Program-made: the position numbers and the translations under genes
The notes under the pieces: model-generated
The model's database searches: none
Told to the model about the DNA's origin: nothing
What the model saw: the letters and a program-made list of their open reading frames with translations, nothing else
In this document: positions 1 through 8,398 of the stretch, one piece after another
Numbering within the stretch: the first letter of the stretch is position 1
Layout: every line of letters starts with the position of its first letter
DNA from: Phascolarctobacterium sp.
GTDB lineage: Bacteria > Bacillota > Negativicutes > Acidaminococcales > Acidaminococcaceae
Assembly (NCBI GenBank): GCA_030540395.1
Contig: JAUNWI010000005.1
Coordinates: 62,001-126,000, forward strand
Direction of reading: 5' to 3'
DNA: 64,000 nucleotides

Positions 1-1
1 C

Positions 2-712
2 TGCTCCGTTGAAAGCATTGAGCAGATTACCGCAGTGGCCCAAGATGTCAAGGCAAGTGGTGCAACCTTGCTCCGTGGCGGTGCCTTCAAGCCTCGTACT
101 TCCCCCTACTCCTTCCAGGGCTTAAAGGAGCTGGGCTTGGATTACCTCAAGGCCGCTCGCGAAGCAACTGGCTTGCCCATCGTTACGGAAATTATGTCCG
201 CCGACAAAATTGAACGCTTCGTTGAGGATGTGGATTTGATTCAGGTTGGCGCCCGCAACATGCAAAACTTTGAGCTGCTTAAAGAATTGGGCAAAACCAA
301 TAAGCCCATTCTCTTAAAGCGTGGCCTTAGCGCAACCATCGAAGAGTGGATTATGTCCGCCGAATACATTATGGCCGGTGGCAATGACAATGTCATTTTG
401 TGCGAGCGCGGTATCCGCACCTTCGAGCATTACACGCGCAACACTTTGGACTTGAGTGCGATTCCAGCTGTGAAAAAGCTGAGCCATTTGCCTGTGGTTG
501 TTGACCCCAGTCACGCAGCAGGCCTGTGGTGGATGGTGGAGCCCTTGGCGAAGGCAGCAGTTGCTGTAGGCGCAGATGGCCTATTGATCGAGGTGCACAA
601 CAATCCTGAATGTGCACTGTGCGATGGCGCTCAATCCCTCAAGCCCGCTCGTTTTGAAAAGCTCATGGGAGAATTAAAGGGCATTGCTCAAATCGTGGGT
701 CGTGAATTATAA
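2..712 (+). CDS. aroF: 3-deoxy-7-phosphoheptulonate (DAHP) synthase, 5'-truncated
   Basis: Condenses phosphoenolpyruvate and erythrose 4-phosphate to DAHP, the first step of the shikimate pathway. The frame is already open at the left edge, so only the C-terminal 236 residues are here and roughly the first 100 are missing. The [17 protein letters not shown] block, the EIMS motif, the [14 protein letters not shown] strand and the late [10 protein letters not shown] motif are diagnostic of the AroF/KdsA barrel of the Bacillus-like class. A GTG at position 35 is internal and is not the start. It is the first visible gene of a tightly packed aromatic operon. No regulatory chorismate mutase or ACT domain is visible in the part present. 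Confidence 0.95.
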   Translation, partial: CSVESIEQITAVAQDVKASGATLLRGGAFKPRTSPYSFQGLKELGLDYLKAAREATGLPIVTEIMSADKIERFVEDVDLIQVGARNMQNFELLKELGKTNKPILLKRGLSATIEEWIMSAEYIMAGGNDNVILCERGIRTFEHYTRNTLDLSAIPAVKKLSHLPVVVDPSHAAGLWWMVEPLAKAAVAVGADGLLIEVHNNPECALCDGAQSLKPARFEKLMGELKGIAQIVGREL

Positions 713-730
713 TATAGACAAGTAAAATAT

Positions 731-762
731 AGCTCCAGTGTACCTTTGCGCTCACTGGAGCT
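731..762 (+). other. Intergenic hairpin between aroF and tyrA
   Basis: Perfect 10-bp inverted repeat (AGCTCCAGTG / CACTGGAGCT) with a 12-nt loop. The following bases are only moderately T-rich (CCTTGTATTT), so it is a weak terminator at best. It may instead be a processing or stability element between the first two aromatic genes. Confidence 0.5.
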
Positions 763-812
763 AGCCTTGTATTTAGTAGGATGGTAGAAAAGTAGAAATA
801 GGAGTGATTTTT

Positions 813-1700
813 TTGGAAGCTGATTTTCAAAGCAGCAAGGTTAGAAGCACTGATTGGAAAAAGTTAAGCTTTGCTATCGTGGGCTTGGGGCTCATAGGTG
901 GCTCCTATGCCAAGGCATTGCGCCTTTTGGGAGCCAAGCAGATTCTGGGTATGGAGCACAACGAAGCTACATTGGCGCAGGCTCAGGCCATGGGAATCAT
1001 CGATGTGGGTATGACCGCTGTGGATGAACGCCTTGCTCAGGCTGATGTTGTGATTTGCGCTATTTATCCGGAGGCTATTGCTAGCTTCATCAAGAGCAAT
1101 GTGGAGCACTTTAAGGCTGATGTACTTATTACCGATGTGGCAGGCATCAAGAATAATATGATTGCTGAGGTGCAGGCCGCTTTAAGTCCGGGAATGGAAT
1201 TTATCAGCGGTCATCCTATGGCCGGTCGTCAAAGCAGCGGCTTGGGAATGGCGGAGGCTGCGATTTTCCACAATGCCAATTACATCATCGTGCCGGAAAA
1301 GGGGAATAGTGAAGCCGCTATTTGTTGGCTGGAGACCTTTGCTAAGGCCTTGGGCTGTAAAAATACCGTGCGGGTGACGCCTGAAGAGCACGACCGCACC
1401 ATTGCCTTCACTAGTAATTTGCCCCATGTTACGGCAGTGGCCCTGATGGATAGTGCTTCCTATAATGAAAAGACAAAATATTTCGTGGCTGGCAGCTTCC
1501 GTGATGGCACTCGTGTGGCAGATATTAATCCGGAGCTGTGGTGCGCTTTGTTCTTGGCCAACAAGGACAAGGTGGCGGACGAAATTGAGAAATATATGGA
1601 GCAGCTGGAGCTGTGGCGCAAAGCCTTGCGCGCAGGCGATGGTGAGACCATGAAGGAGCTCATGCGTACTTCTGCTGCTCGGCGAAAGGAGCTATATTAA
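813..1700 (+). CDS. tyrA: Prephenate dehydrogenase
   Basis: Oxidatively decarboxylates prephenate to 4-hydroxyphenylpyruvate with NAD(P), the tyrosine branch after chorismate. A Rossmann motif GLGLIGGS lies near residue 24, followed by the ITDVAGIK and SGHPMAGRQSSG segments of the family and a helical C-terminal domain. At 295 residues it lacks the C-terminal ACT domain seen in Bacillus TyrA. A GTG at 804 is also in frame, but AGGAG (800-804) overlaps it; the TTG at 813 is 8 bases downstream of that ribosome site and is preferred. It overlaps aroB by one base (TAATG), which indicates translational coupling. Confidence 0.93.
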   Translation: MEADFQSSKVRSTDWKKLSFAIVGLGLIGGSYAKALRLLGAKQILGMEHNEATLAQAQAMGIIDVGMTAVDERLAQADVVICAIYPEAIASFIKSNVEHFKADVLITDVAGIKNNMIAEVQAALSPGMEFISGHPMAGRQSSGLGMAEAAIFHNANYIIVPEKGNSEAAICWLETFAKALGCKNTVRVTPEEHDRTIAFTSNLPHVTAVALMDSASYNEKTKYFVAGSFRDGTRVADINPELWCALFLANKDKVADEIEKYMEQLELWRKALRAGDGETMKELMRTSAARRKELY

Positions 1701-2764
1701 TGCAGGTTATCCATGTGGATTTAGGAGCCCATGCTTACGATATAGAAATTGAGGCCGGTTTATTACCGCAGATTGGCGCCAAGGTAGCCAAGCTGCTGCC
1801 CAAGGCCAAGAAGGCGGCTATCATCAGCGATAATAATGTGGCACCGCTGTATGCGGCGCAGTTGGAGGCGAGCCTGGTGGCAGCTGGCTTAGCCGTGGTA
1901 AAGGTGGTTATTGAAGCAGGCGAGCAGAGTAAAAATATGACTGTGCTGAGCTCTGTTTTAGAGCAGCTGGCTCAGGGCGGACTAACTCGCAGCGATGTAG
2001 TGCTGACGTTGGGCGGCGGCGTAGTGGGCGATTTGGGCGGCTTCGCCGCCGCCAGCTACATGCGTGGCGTGGCCTTTGTGCAAGTGCCCACCTCTCTTTT
2101 AGCTCAAATCGACAGCAGCGTGGGCGGCAAGGTAGCCGTGGATTTGGCGGCGGGCAAAAATTTGGCCGGCGCCTTTTATCAGCCTAAGGCCGTGTTCATC
2201 GATACAGACCTGCTCAAAACCTTGTCCACCCGCTTTTTGCATGATGGCCTGGCCGAAGCGATTAAATACGGCTGCATCAAGGATGCAGCCTTGTTCGAGA
2301 AAATTGCCGGCTTCGCAGGCGATGCAGAGCTTTTGGCCAATATCGATGATATTGTGGCTACCTGCTGCGCTATTAAGGCGCACATTGTGGAGCAGGACGA
2401 GTTTGACACAGGTCTCAGGATGCTGCTGAACTTTGGTCACACGCTGGGCCACGCAGTGGAACAGCATTTTGGCTACAGCGGCTTCACCCACGGTGAAGGC
2501 GTGGCCATCGGTATGTATCAGCTGACCAAACGCACGGAGGAATTGGGATTGACGCCGTCCGGCTCTGCTGAGAGCATTAAAAGCGTGCTGGAACAATACA
2601 ATTTACCGACCTCTGCGGGCGTGGCCAAGAGCGAGCTCTTAGATACCATGGCACGGGATAAAAAGAAGAATGGCAATAGCATTACCATCATTATTTTGCG
2701 TTCTATTGGAGTTGGCGACCTGCTCAAGCTGGATTGGCAGCAGGTGCCGGAGTATTTGGGGTAA
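1700..2764 (+). CDS. aroB: 3-dehydroquinate synthase
   Basis: Converts DAHP to 3-dehydroquinate, the second shikimate step, using NAD and a divalent metal. The 354-residue length is normal. Visible motifs are the NAD-binding GGGVVGDLGGFAA loop near residue 100, the VPTSLLAQIDSSVGGK active-site segment near residue 130, and the metal ligands in GLAEAIKYG, LNFGHTLGHA and FTHGEGVAIG. The start ATG shares its A with the tyrA stop. aroA begins 6 bases after its stop. Confidence 0.97.
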   Translation: MQVIHVDLGAHAYDIEIEAGLLPQIGAKVAKLLPKAKKAAIISDNNVAPLYAAQLEASLVAAGLAVVKVVIEAGEQSKNMTVLSSVLEQLAQGGLTRSDVVLTLGGGVVGDLGGFAAASYMRGVAFVQVPTSLLAQIDSSVGGKVAVDLAAGKNLAGAFYQPKAVFIDTDLLKTLSTRFLHDGLAEAIKYGCIKDAALFEKIAGFAGDAELLANIDDIVATCCAIKAHIVEQDEFDTGLRMLLNFGHTLGHAVEQHFGYSGFTHGEGVAIGMYQLTKRTEELGLTPSGSAESIKSVLEQYNLPTSAGVAKSELLDTMARDKKKNGNSITIIILRSIGVGDLLKLDWQQVPEYLG

Positions 2765-2770
2765 GGCTTT

Positions 2771-4072
2771 ATGAAAACAGTTAAAATTTTTCCTAGCAAA
2801 TTACAGGGTACAGTGGTAGCTCCATCCTCTAAAAGCATGGGGCACAGAGAGATTATCTGTGCAGGCTTAGCCGCTGGTACCAGTATTGTTGATAACGTTA
2901 GCATGTCCAAGGATATTGAGGCCACCATGCGCTGCCTCAAGGCCATCAACGTGGCTGTGGACGAAATTCCCAGCATGATTGCAGGTCGCAAGGCTTTGCA
3001 GATTTCCGGCACCGGTCATCCCATGGCTGCGGCCGATAGTGTGGACTGCGGCGAAAGCGGCTCCACCTTGCGCTTCTTTTTGCCCTTGGGTGCTAATCTG
3101 AATTGCCCTTTGACCTTTACTGGTCATGGCAAGCTGGTGAGCCGTCCCTTACAGGCTTATTATGATATTTTTGACGAAAAGTTTATCCAATATTTTAATG
3201 ATAACGGTAATCTGCCTGTGACCGTGAATGGTCGCCTGATGCCGGGAACCTACAAACTGCCCGGGGATGTGAGCAGCCAATTTGTCAGTGGTTTGCTGTT
3301 CGTGCTGCCATTACTCAATGGCGATTCTGTTATCGAAATTACTTCTCCGCTGGAGTCCAGTGCTTATGTGGATATGACTATCAACTGCTTGGCTAAATTT
3401 GGCGTTCAAGTTGAGAATGAGGGCGGAGAGCATCGACGCTATCTTGTAAAAGGCAAGCAGCGTTATCAGGCGCAGGATAGCAAAGTAGAGGGCGATTGGT
3501 CCCAAGCTGCCTTTTGGACTGTAGGCGGCAGCCTTGGCACCAGCATTACCTGCGAGGGTGTGAATATCAGCTCTCTGCAGGGTGACCAAGCCGTGGTGCG
3601 CATCATGGAGCGCATGGGTGCAGCTATCAGCCAAACGGCCAATAGTGTCACTGTCAGTGGCGGTGCAACCAAGGCAACTGTGATTGATGCAGCCAACTGC
3701 CCAGATATTATCCCTGTGCTTACAGTACTGGCTGCGGTAAGTGAGGGCACAACCAAGATTATTAACGCTGGTCGTCTGCGCATCAAGGAATGCGATCGCT
3801 TGGCAGCCATGACCAGTGAGCTGAATAAAATGGGCGCATCCATTACGGAAGAGCCTGAGGGCTTAACCATTGTGGGCAAGCCTGAAGGCTTAAAGGGCGG
3901 CGTTAAGGTGGATGCATGGAATGACCATCGCGTCGCCATGAGCCTTGCTATTGCGGTTCAAAAATGCGCTGAGCCCATCATTTTAAGCGGCGCTGAAAGC
4001 GTTGCAAAATCCTACCCCACCTTTTGGGAGGACTACAAGAGTGTGGGTGGCCTAGTGGAGGAAGAAGCATGA
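2771..4072 (+). CDS. aroA: 3-phosphoshikimate 1-carboxyvinyltransferase (EPSP synthase)
   Basis: Transfers the enolpyruvyl group from PEP to shikimate 3-phosphate. The protein has 433 residues. SSKSMGHR near residue 20, CGESGSTLRFFLPLG near residue 95, and the C-terminal RIKECDRL and WNDHRVAMSLA motifs are the substrate-binding and catalytic segments of the family. The N-terminal motif has Met where many homologues have a second small residue (SKSxxHR). The last 4 bases overlap the aroC start (ATGA). Confidence 0.97.
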   Translation: MKTVKIFPSKLQGTVVAPSSKSMGHREIICAGLAAGTSIVDNVSMSKDIEATMRCLKAINVAVDEIPSMIAGRKALQISGTGHPMAAADSVDCGESGSTLRFFLPLGANLNCPLTFTGHGKLVSRPLQAYYDIFDEKFIQYFNDNGNLPVTVNGRLMPGTYKLPGDVSSQFVSGLLFVLPLLNGDSVIEITSPLESSAYVDMTINCLAKFGVQVENEGGEHRRYLVKGKQRYQAQDSKVEGDWSQAAFWTVGGSLGTSITCEGVNISSLQGDQAVVRIMERMGAAISQTANSVTVSGGATKATVIDAANCPDIIPVLTVLAAVSEGTTKIINAGRLRIKECDRLAAMTSELNKMGASITEEPEGLTIVGKPEGLKGGVKVDAWNDHRVAMSLAIAVQKCAEPIILSGAESVAKSYPTFWEDYKSVGGLVEEEA

Positions 4073-5163
4073 GTGGAATTTATGGCATGAATATCAAAAT
4101 GTCCATTTACGGCGAGTCCCATGGCAAAGCCATTGGTGTAGTGCTGGATGGACTTCCACCGGGACTAGCCCTGGATGAGGAGGCTATTGCCGCCGAAATG
4201 GCCCGCCGCGCTCCCGGCCAGAGCGCGCTGACCACAGCGCGCAAGGAAAAGGACGCAGTGGAAATCCAAAGTGGCTTCTTCAACGGCTACACCACGGGCA
4301 CACCACTGTGTGCCCGTATCTCCAATAGCGACCAGCATTCCAAGGACTACAGCATCCTTAAGGATAAAATGCGCCCCGGTCACGGCGACTACGCCGGTTA
4401 CGTGCGCTATCAGGGCTACAACGATTATCGTGGCGGCGGCCACTTTAGCGCGCGCCTGACGGCGCCGCTGGTGTTCGCCGGTGCGGTGGCCAAGCAAGCG
4501 CTGGCCCAATATGGCATCACCGTTGGTGCCCACATTTTGCGCATTCACGATATTGTAGAGCCAAACTTCAACCCTTTGGGCGAAAGTGAAGCTACCTTAA
4601 AAGCCATCGATGGCAAGTCCTTCCCCGTCATCAATGATGCCATTGGCGAGCAAATGCAAAGCTGCATCCTCACTGCTAAGGGCGCGCTGAACAGTGTGGG
4701 CGGTGTTATTGAGCTGATGGCCATCAATTTGCCTGCAGGTATTGGCGCTCCCTATTTCGACTCCGTCGAAAGCCGCCTCAGCCAAATTCTCTTTTCCGTG
4801 CCTGCGGTGAAGGGCATTGAGTTCGGCGAGGGCTTTGGCTTTGCTCAGCTGACCGGTGCGGAGGCCAACGACCAAATGCACTACGAGGAAGGCAAGGTGC
4901 GCTGTTACACCAACCATAACGGCGGCATCACCGGTGGTCTCACCAATGGCATGCCCTTGGTGTTCCGTGTGGCCATGAAGCCCACTCCCTCCATCTCTCG
5001 GGAGCAAAGAACTGTGAGCCTGGCCGAGCAAAGCGATACTACCCTGACTGTTGTTGGTCGTCACGACCCCTGCATTGTGCAGCGGGCTGTGCCTGTAATT
5101 GAGGCAGTAACTGCCTGGACACTGTGGGATTTACTAATCGAAGCGAAGAAATGGGAGAAGTAA
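4069..5163 (+). CDS. aroC: Chorismate synthase
   Basis: Eliminates phosphate from EPSP to give chorismate, using reduced FMN. GESHG at residues 15-19, RPGHGDY, the RGGGHFSAR segment and the late VGRHDPC and RAVPVIEA motifs are the flavin and substrate signature of the family. The frame opens 45 bases earlier, but ATG 4069 is chosen: it follows GGAGGAAG, overlaps the aroA stop in an ATGA junction, and gives a normal 364-residue protein. No separate flavin reductase domain is present, so it is probably of the monofunctional class. Confidence 0.97.
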   Translation: MSGIYGMNIKMSIYGESHGKAIGVVLDGLPPGLALDEEAIAAEMARRAPGQSALTTARKEKDAVEIQSGFFNGYTTGTPLCARISNSDQHSKDYSILKDKMRPGHGDYAGYVRYQGYNDYRGGGHFSARLTAPLVFAGAVAKQALAQYGITVGAHILRIHDIVEPNFNPLGESEATLKAIDGKSFPVINDAIGEQMQSCILTAKGALNSVGGVIELMAINLPAGIGAPYFDSVESRLSQILFSVPAVKGIEFGEGFGFAQLTGAEANDQMHYEEGKVRCYTNHNGGITGGLTNGMPLVFRVAMKPTPSISREQRTVSLAEQSDTTLTVVGRHDPCIVQRAVPVIEAVTAWTLWDLLIEAKKWEK

Positions 5164-5164
5164 G

Positions 5165-6283
5165 ATGCAGGAACTGGATTTAGAATTAATTCGTAAGGAA
5201 ATAGATAAGGCCGACAGCCAGCTGGCAGAGGTTTTGGAAAAGCGCTTGCAGCTGGTAATGCAGGTGGCGGCCTATAAAAAATCCAAGGGCATGCCCGTAA
5301 AGGACAAAAACCGCGAAGCCAAGGTTATTGCCAAGGTGGCCAGCCTGTTGGAGAATAAGGATTATTCCATTGCAGTAAAAAATATTATGCGTGGCATCAT
5401 TGACCAAGCCTGCGTGCTGGAGGAAACAGCTCTTGCAGAGCCCTCCAACAGAACCTTTGAGGTGGCCTGCTTCGGCCCTGCGGGCTCCTTTACCCATCAG
5501 GCATTGGAGGACTTTTTCCGCGGTCGCAAGGTGAATCGCCACCATTACAACACCTTTGAAGAGGTTATTACCAGTATTTCCGATGGGTGTATGGATTACG
5601 CCGTGCTTCCCATTGAAAACAGCTCCACCGGTGGCATCACCGAGGTTTACGACCTGCTGCGCCAATATGATTGCCACATTGTGGGCGAGCAATGCGTAAA
5701 AATTGAGCAAAATCTGCTTGGCTGCGAGGGTGCAACACTGCAGAGCATCAAAACTGTTTATTCCCATCCTCAGGGCTTTAAGCAGAGCAAGGAATTCTTC
5801 CGGGACTACCCTCACATGGAGCAGGTGCCTTTCTTTAGCACCTCCAAGAGCGCGGAGGAGGTGGCCGAAAAGCAGGATATTACCCTCGGCGCCGTGGCTG
5901 GCAAGGCAGCAGCAGATTTATATAACTTGAAGATAATCGCTCCTGCCATCAACAGCAATAATAATAACTACACACGCTTTATTATTATTGCCAAGCGTCC
6001 GGAAATCATTCCCAATGCTAACAAAATTACCCTTATTGTGGCTGTAAAGCATGAAACTGGCTCCCTGTACAAGATGCTGGCCAGCTTCTATCATACAGGC
6101 CTGAACCTGATGAATCTGGAATCCCGTCCCATGGTGGGTAAGTCCTGGGAATACTTCTTCTACATTGATGTTACCGGCAATCTTTCCGACCCGCTGGTGG
6201 CAGATGTTATGGAAGAGGTACGCTCTAAGAGCACCTATGTGAAGATTTTAGGCAACTATCGAGCTTACGAAAAGAAGGAGTAG
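5165..6283 (+). CDS. pheA: Bifunctional chorismate mutase / prephenate dehydratase (P-protein)
   Basis: Makes phenylpyruvate from chorismate in two steps. An all-helical AroQ-type chorismate mutase spans about residues 1-90, with its Arg/Lys-rich helix (KRLQLVMQVAAYKKSKG). The prephenate dehydratase domain follows at about 97-275 (CFGPAGSFTHQA, PIENSSTGGITEVYDLL and a TRFIII motif). A C-terminal ACT domain at about 285-365 (HETGSLYKMLASF, NLESRPM) indicates feedback by phenylalanine. It starts 1 base after the aroC stop and is the Phe-branch counterpart of tyrA in the same operon. Confidence 0.95.
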   Translation: MQELDLELIRKEIDKADSQLAEVLEKRLQLVMQVAAYKKSKGMPVKDKNREAKVIAKVASLLENKDYSIAVKNIMRGIIDQACVLEETALAEPSNRTFEVACFGPAGSFTHQALEDFFRGRKVNRHHYNTFEEVITSISDGCMDYAVLPIENSSTGGITEVYDLLRQYDCHIVGEQCVKIEQNLLGCEGATLQSIKTVYSHPQGFKQSKEFFRDYPHMEQVPFFSTSKSAEEVAEKQDITLGAVAGKAAADLYNLKIIAPAINSNNNNYTRFIIIAKRPEIIPNANKITLIVAVKHETGSLYKMLASFYHTGLNLMNLESRPMVGKSWEYFFYIDVTGNLSDPLVADVMEEVRSKSTYVKILGNYRAYEKKE

Positions 6284-6286
6284 GCC

Positions 6287-7105
6287 ATGAGTAATAAATT
6301 TGGTTTAATCGGTGGCAAGCTGGGACATAGCCTGAGCCCTGCCATCCACCAGCTTTTTTTTGAATATACAGGTAAGCAGGGCAGCTATGAGCTTTTAGAA
6401 ACGGAGCTGGAAGCACTGCCGGAGCTGGTACAAAAATTGCGTGCCGAATTTGCAGGCACTAATGTGACCATTCCTCACAAGCTGCATGTAATGCCTTTAT
6501 TGGACAGCATAGCTCCGGAGGCAGCTGCTATCGGTGCTGTGAATACGATTAAATATACCAGCGAGGGAGCCTTTGGCTACAATACGGACTACTTTGGCTT
6601 TGGTCGCATGCTGGAATACAATGATATCAAGGTGACTGGCAAGGTCTGCGCTGTTTTGGGCACTGGTGGTGCTGCTCGCGCTGTGGTAAAATATTTGGCT
6701 GATAAAAAATGTGCCAAGCTGTATCTGGTAACGCGGGATGTGTATCGGGTTGACTCACATTTTGCCAAAATCGCGCCCAAAATCAAGGTGATTGACTACG
6801 CTCGCTTGGATGCCATTCAGGGTGATGTACTGGTAAACTGCACGCCCGTGGGCATGTTCCCCAAGGTGGACGCTGCTCCCGTTAGTGCGGAGGTAAGCTT
6901 TGCCTTTGATGCCAGCGTGGATTTGATTTATAATCCCGCGCAAACACTTTTCCTCAAGCAGGCAGCAGATGCTGGCAATAAGGCTGTAAACGGCCTTTTT
7001 ATGCTGGTGGCGCAGGCTGTGGCGGCTCAGGAAATTTGGCAGGGTGAGCGCTATGACAGCGAGTTAATCGTGCGCATTATGCAAGCCTTGGAGAAAAAGC
7101 TATGA
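6287..7105 (+). CDS. aroE: Shikimate 5-dehydrogenase
   Basis: NADPH-dependent reduction of 3-dehydroshikimate to shikimate. The protein has 272 residues, typical length. The substrate domain opens with GLIGGKLGHSLSPAIHQ, followed by the catalytic-lysine segment NVTIPHK near residue 62 and GAVNTIK. The Rossmann loop GTGGAARAV lies near residue 125, and NCTPVGM comes later. It starts 3 bases after the pheA stop and overlaps aroK by 4 bases (ATGA). Confidence 0.96.
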   Translation: MSNKFGLIGGKLGHSLSPAIHQLFFEYTGKQGSYELLETELEALPELVQKLRAEFAGTNVTIPHKLHVMPLLDSIAPEAAAIGAVNTIKYTSEGAFGYNTDYFGFGRMLEYNDIKVTGKVCAVLGTGGAARAVVKYLADKKCAKLYLVTRDVYRVDSHFAKIAPKIKVIDYARLDAIQGDVLVNCTPVGMFPKVDAAPVSAEVSFAFDASVDLIYNPAQTLFLKQAADAGNKAVNGLFMLVAQAVAAQEIWQGERYDSELIVRIMQALEKKL

Positions 7106-7608
7106 AGAATATTGTGTTGATTGGAATGCCCGGCTGTGGCAAGAGCACCTTCGGCAAGCGCCTGGCCAGGCGCTTGGGCTACAAATTTTACGATGCCGAT
7201 GATGTTTTGGAGCAGCGGGAGCAGCGTACCATAAAGGACTTTTTTGCGGAAAGCGAGGACGCTTTCCGCGCTGCTGAAACCCGCACGCTGGCCTTTTTGG
7301 CGGAGCTGGAGGGCGCTATTATCGCCACCGGCGGTGGCGCTGTAAAGCGCGCTGAAAATATGGAGCTCATGAAGCGCAAGGGTGTGGTGGTCTTTTTGGA
7401 CCGCAAGCCGGAGCAGATCTTGGGCAATATTGAAGGCGATGCACGTCCGCTCTTGGCAGCGGACAAGCAGCGCATATTTAATCTGTATGAGGAGCGCATT
7501 GAGCTTTATCGTAAATATGCTGATAAAATCATCACCAATACGGGTGAGTTTGGCAAAACCTTGGCTGCGCTGGAAGGCTACGCCAAGGAAATCGCAGAAA
7601 AGGGATGA
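7102..7608 (+). CDS. aroK: Shikimate kinase
   Basis: ATP-dependent phosphorylation of shikimate at the 3-hydroxyl. The 168-residue P-loop kinase has Walker A GMPGCGKST at residues 8-16, the shikimate-binding DAD (YDADDVLEQ) and the ATGGGAVKR motif. The LID arginine lies in the DARPLL segment. It overlaps aroE and aroQ by 4 bases each, so translation is likely coupled on both sides. Confidence 0.96.
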   Translation: MKNIVLIGMPGCGKSTFGKRLARRLGYKFYDADDVLEQREQRTIKDFFAESEDAFRAAETRTLAFLAELEGAIIATGGGAVKRAENMELMKRKGVVVFLDRKPEQILGNIEGDARPLLAADKQRIFNLYEERIELYRKYADKIITNTGEFGKTLAALEGYAKEIAEKG

Positions 7609-8054
7609 GGAATATGCGGAGAATTTTAGTATTAAACGGACCTAATATCAACATGCTGGGCACCCGGGAAAAGGCTATTTATGGCCGTCGCGACTATGAG
7701 AGCCTGTGCGCCTACATTCGCTCTGCAGCTGCACGCTTGGGCGTGGAGGTGGAGCTTTTGCAAAGCAATTACGAGGGTGATATCGTCACTGCTATCCAAA
7801 AGGCTTACGGCCAATTTGATGGCATCGTGATTAATCCTGCTGCCTTTACCCATTACAGCGTGGCTATTCTTGATGCCCTCAAGGCAGTTAATCTGCCTGC
7901 CATTGAGGTGCACATCAGCAATATCCATAAGCGGGAGGAGTTTCGCCATCATTCTGTGACCGTGGCTGGCTGCGTGGGCCAAATTTGTGGCCTGGGCTTT
8001 GCGGGCTATGCTTTGGCTTTAGAGGCGCTGTCCGTCTACGAGCCTGAAGAGTGA
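7605..8054 (+). CDS. aroQ: Type II 3-dehydroquinate dehydratase
   Basis: Dehydrates 3-dehydroquinate to 3-dehydroshikimate, step three of the pathway. The 149-residue flavodoxin-like protein has LNGPNINMLGTRE near residue 9, the catalytic tyrosine loop (YGRRDYESL), the QSNYEGDIV motif, NPAAFTHYSVAI and the EVHISNIHKREEFRHHS histidine segment. ATG 7605 overlaps the aroK stop; ATG 7614 is an alternative that would drop three residues. It is the last gene of the aromatic operon. No clear terminator follows before the tRNA promoter at 8085. Confidence 0.96.
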   Translation: MRNMRRILVLNGPNINMLGTREKAIYGRRDYESLCAYIRSAAARLGVEVELLQSNYEGDIVTAIQKAYGQFDGIVINPAAFTHYSVAILDALKAVNLPAIEVHISNIHKREEFRHHSVTVAGCVGQICGLGFAGYALALEALSVYEPEE

Positions 8055-8084
8055 GAAAAAATCTAAAAAAGTGCAAAAAAGGTG

Positions 8085-8113
8085 TTGACAAAACCTTATC
8101 AATGCTTTATACT
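8085..8113 (+). promoter_or_regulatory. Sigma-70/SigA promoter of tRNA-Gly
   Basis: TTGACA (8085-8090), a 17-bp spacer and TATACT (8108-8113), about 32 bp upstream of the mature tRNA. The core GTTGACAAAACC context recurs in the promoters at 27381 and 33231. Confidence 0.85.
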
Positions 8114-8145
8114 TATATTCGTTGCTGATGCACTAGCAACAAGAT

Positions 8146-8220
<75 letters not shown>

Positions 8221-8232
8221 CTGAAAAAATTG

Positions 8233-8262
8233 CCCGACAGTTTTTGACTGTCGGGTTTTTTA
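8233..8262 (+). terminator. Intrinsic terminator after tRNA-Gly
   Basis: Perfect 8-bp stem CCCGACAG / CTGTCGGG with a 7-nt loop, followed by a run of six T. Confidence 0.92.
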
Positions 8263-8265
8263 GTA

Positions 8266-8294
8266 TTGTCAAGATGCGTCTGTTGTGATATGAT
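8266..8294 (+). promoter_or_regulatory. Promoter of tig-clpP-clpX
   Basis: TTGTCA (8266-8271), a 17-bp spacer and TATGAT (8289-8294). It lies about 105 bp upstream of tig and directly downstream of the tRNA terminator, which leaves a leader of roughly 100 nt. No CtsR-like tandem heptamer is evident in the leader. Confidence 0.7.
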
Positions 8295-8398
8295 ATTATG
8301 AGCGATTTGTGTCAGCACATTTTCGCACCTGGAAAGCTGGCAACCTAATCCGATTATTATTATTTTTACCCACATAAATTTAAGGGAGGATTTTATTA

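Noticed and set aside
804-812. GTG start for tyrA
   Set aside because: The ribosome site overlaps this codon. TTG 813 has proper spacing.
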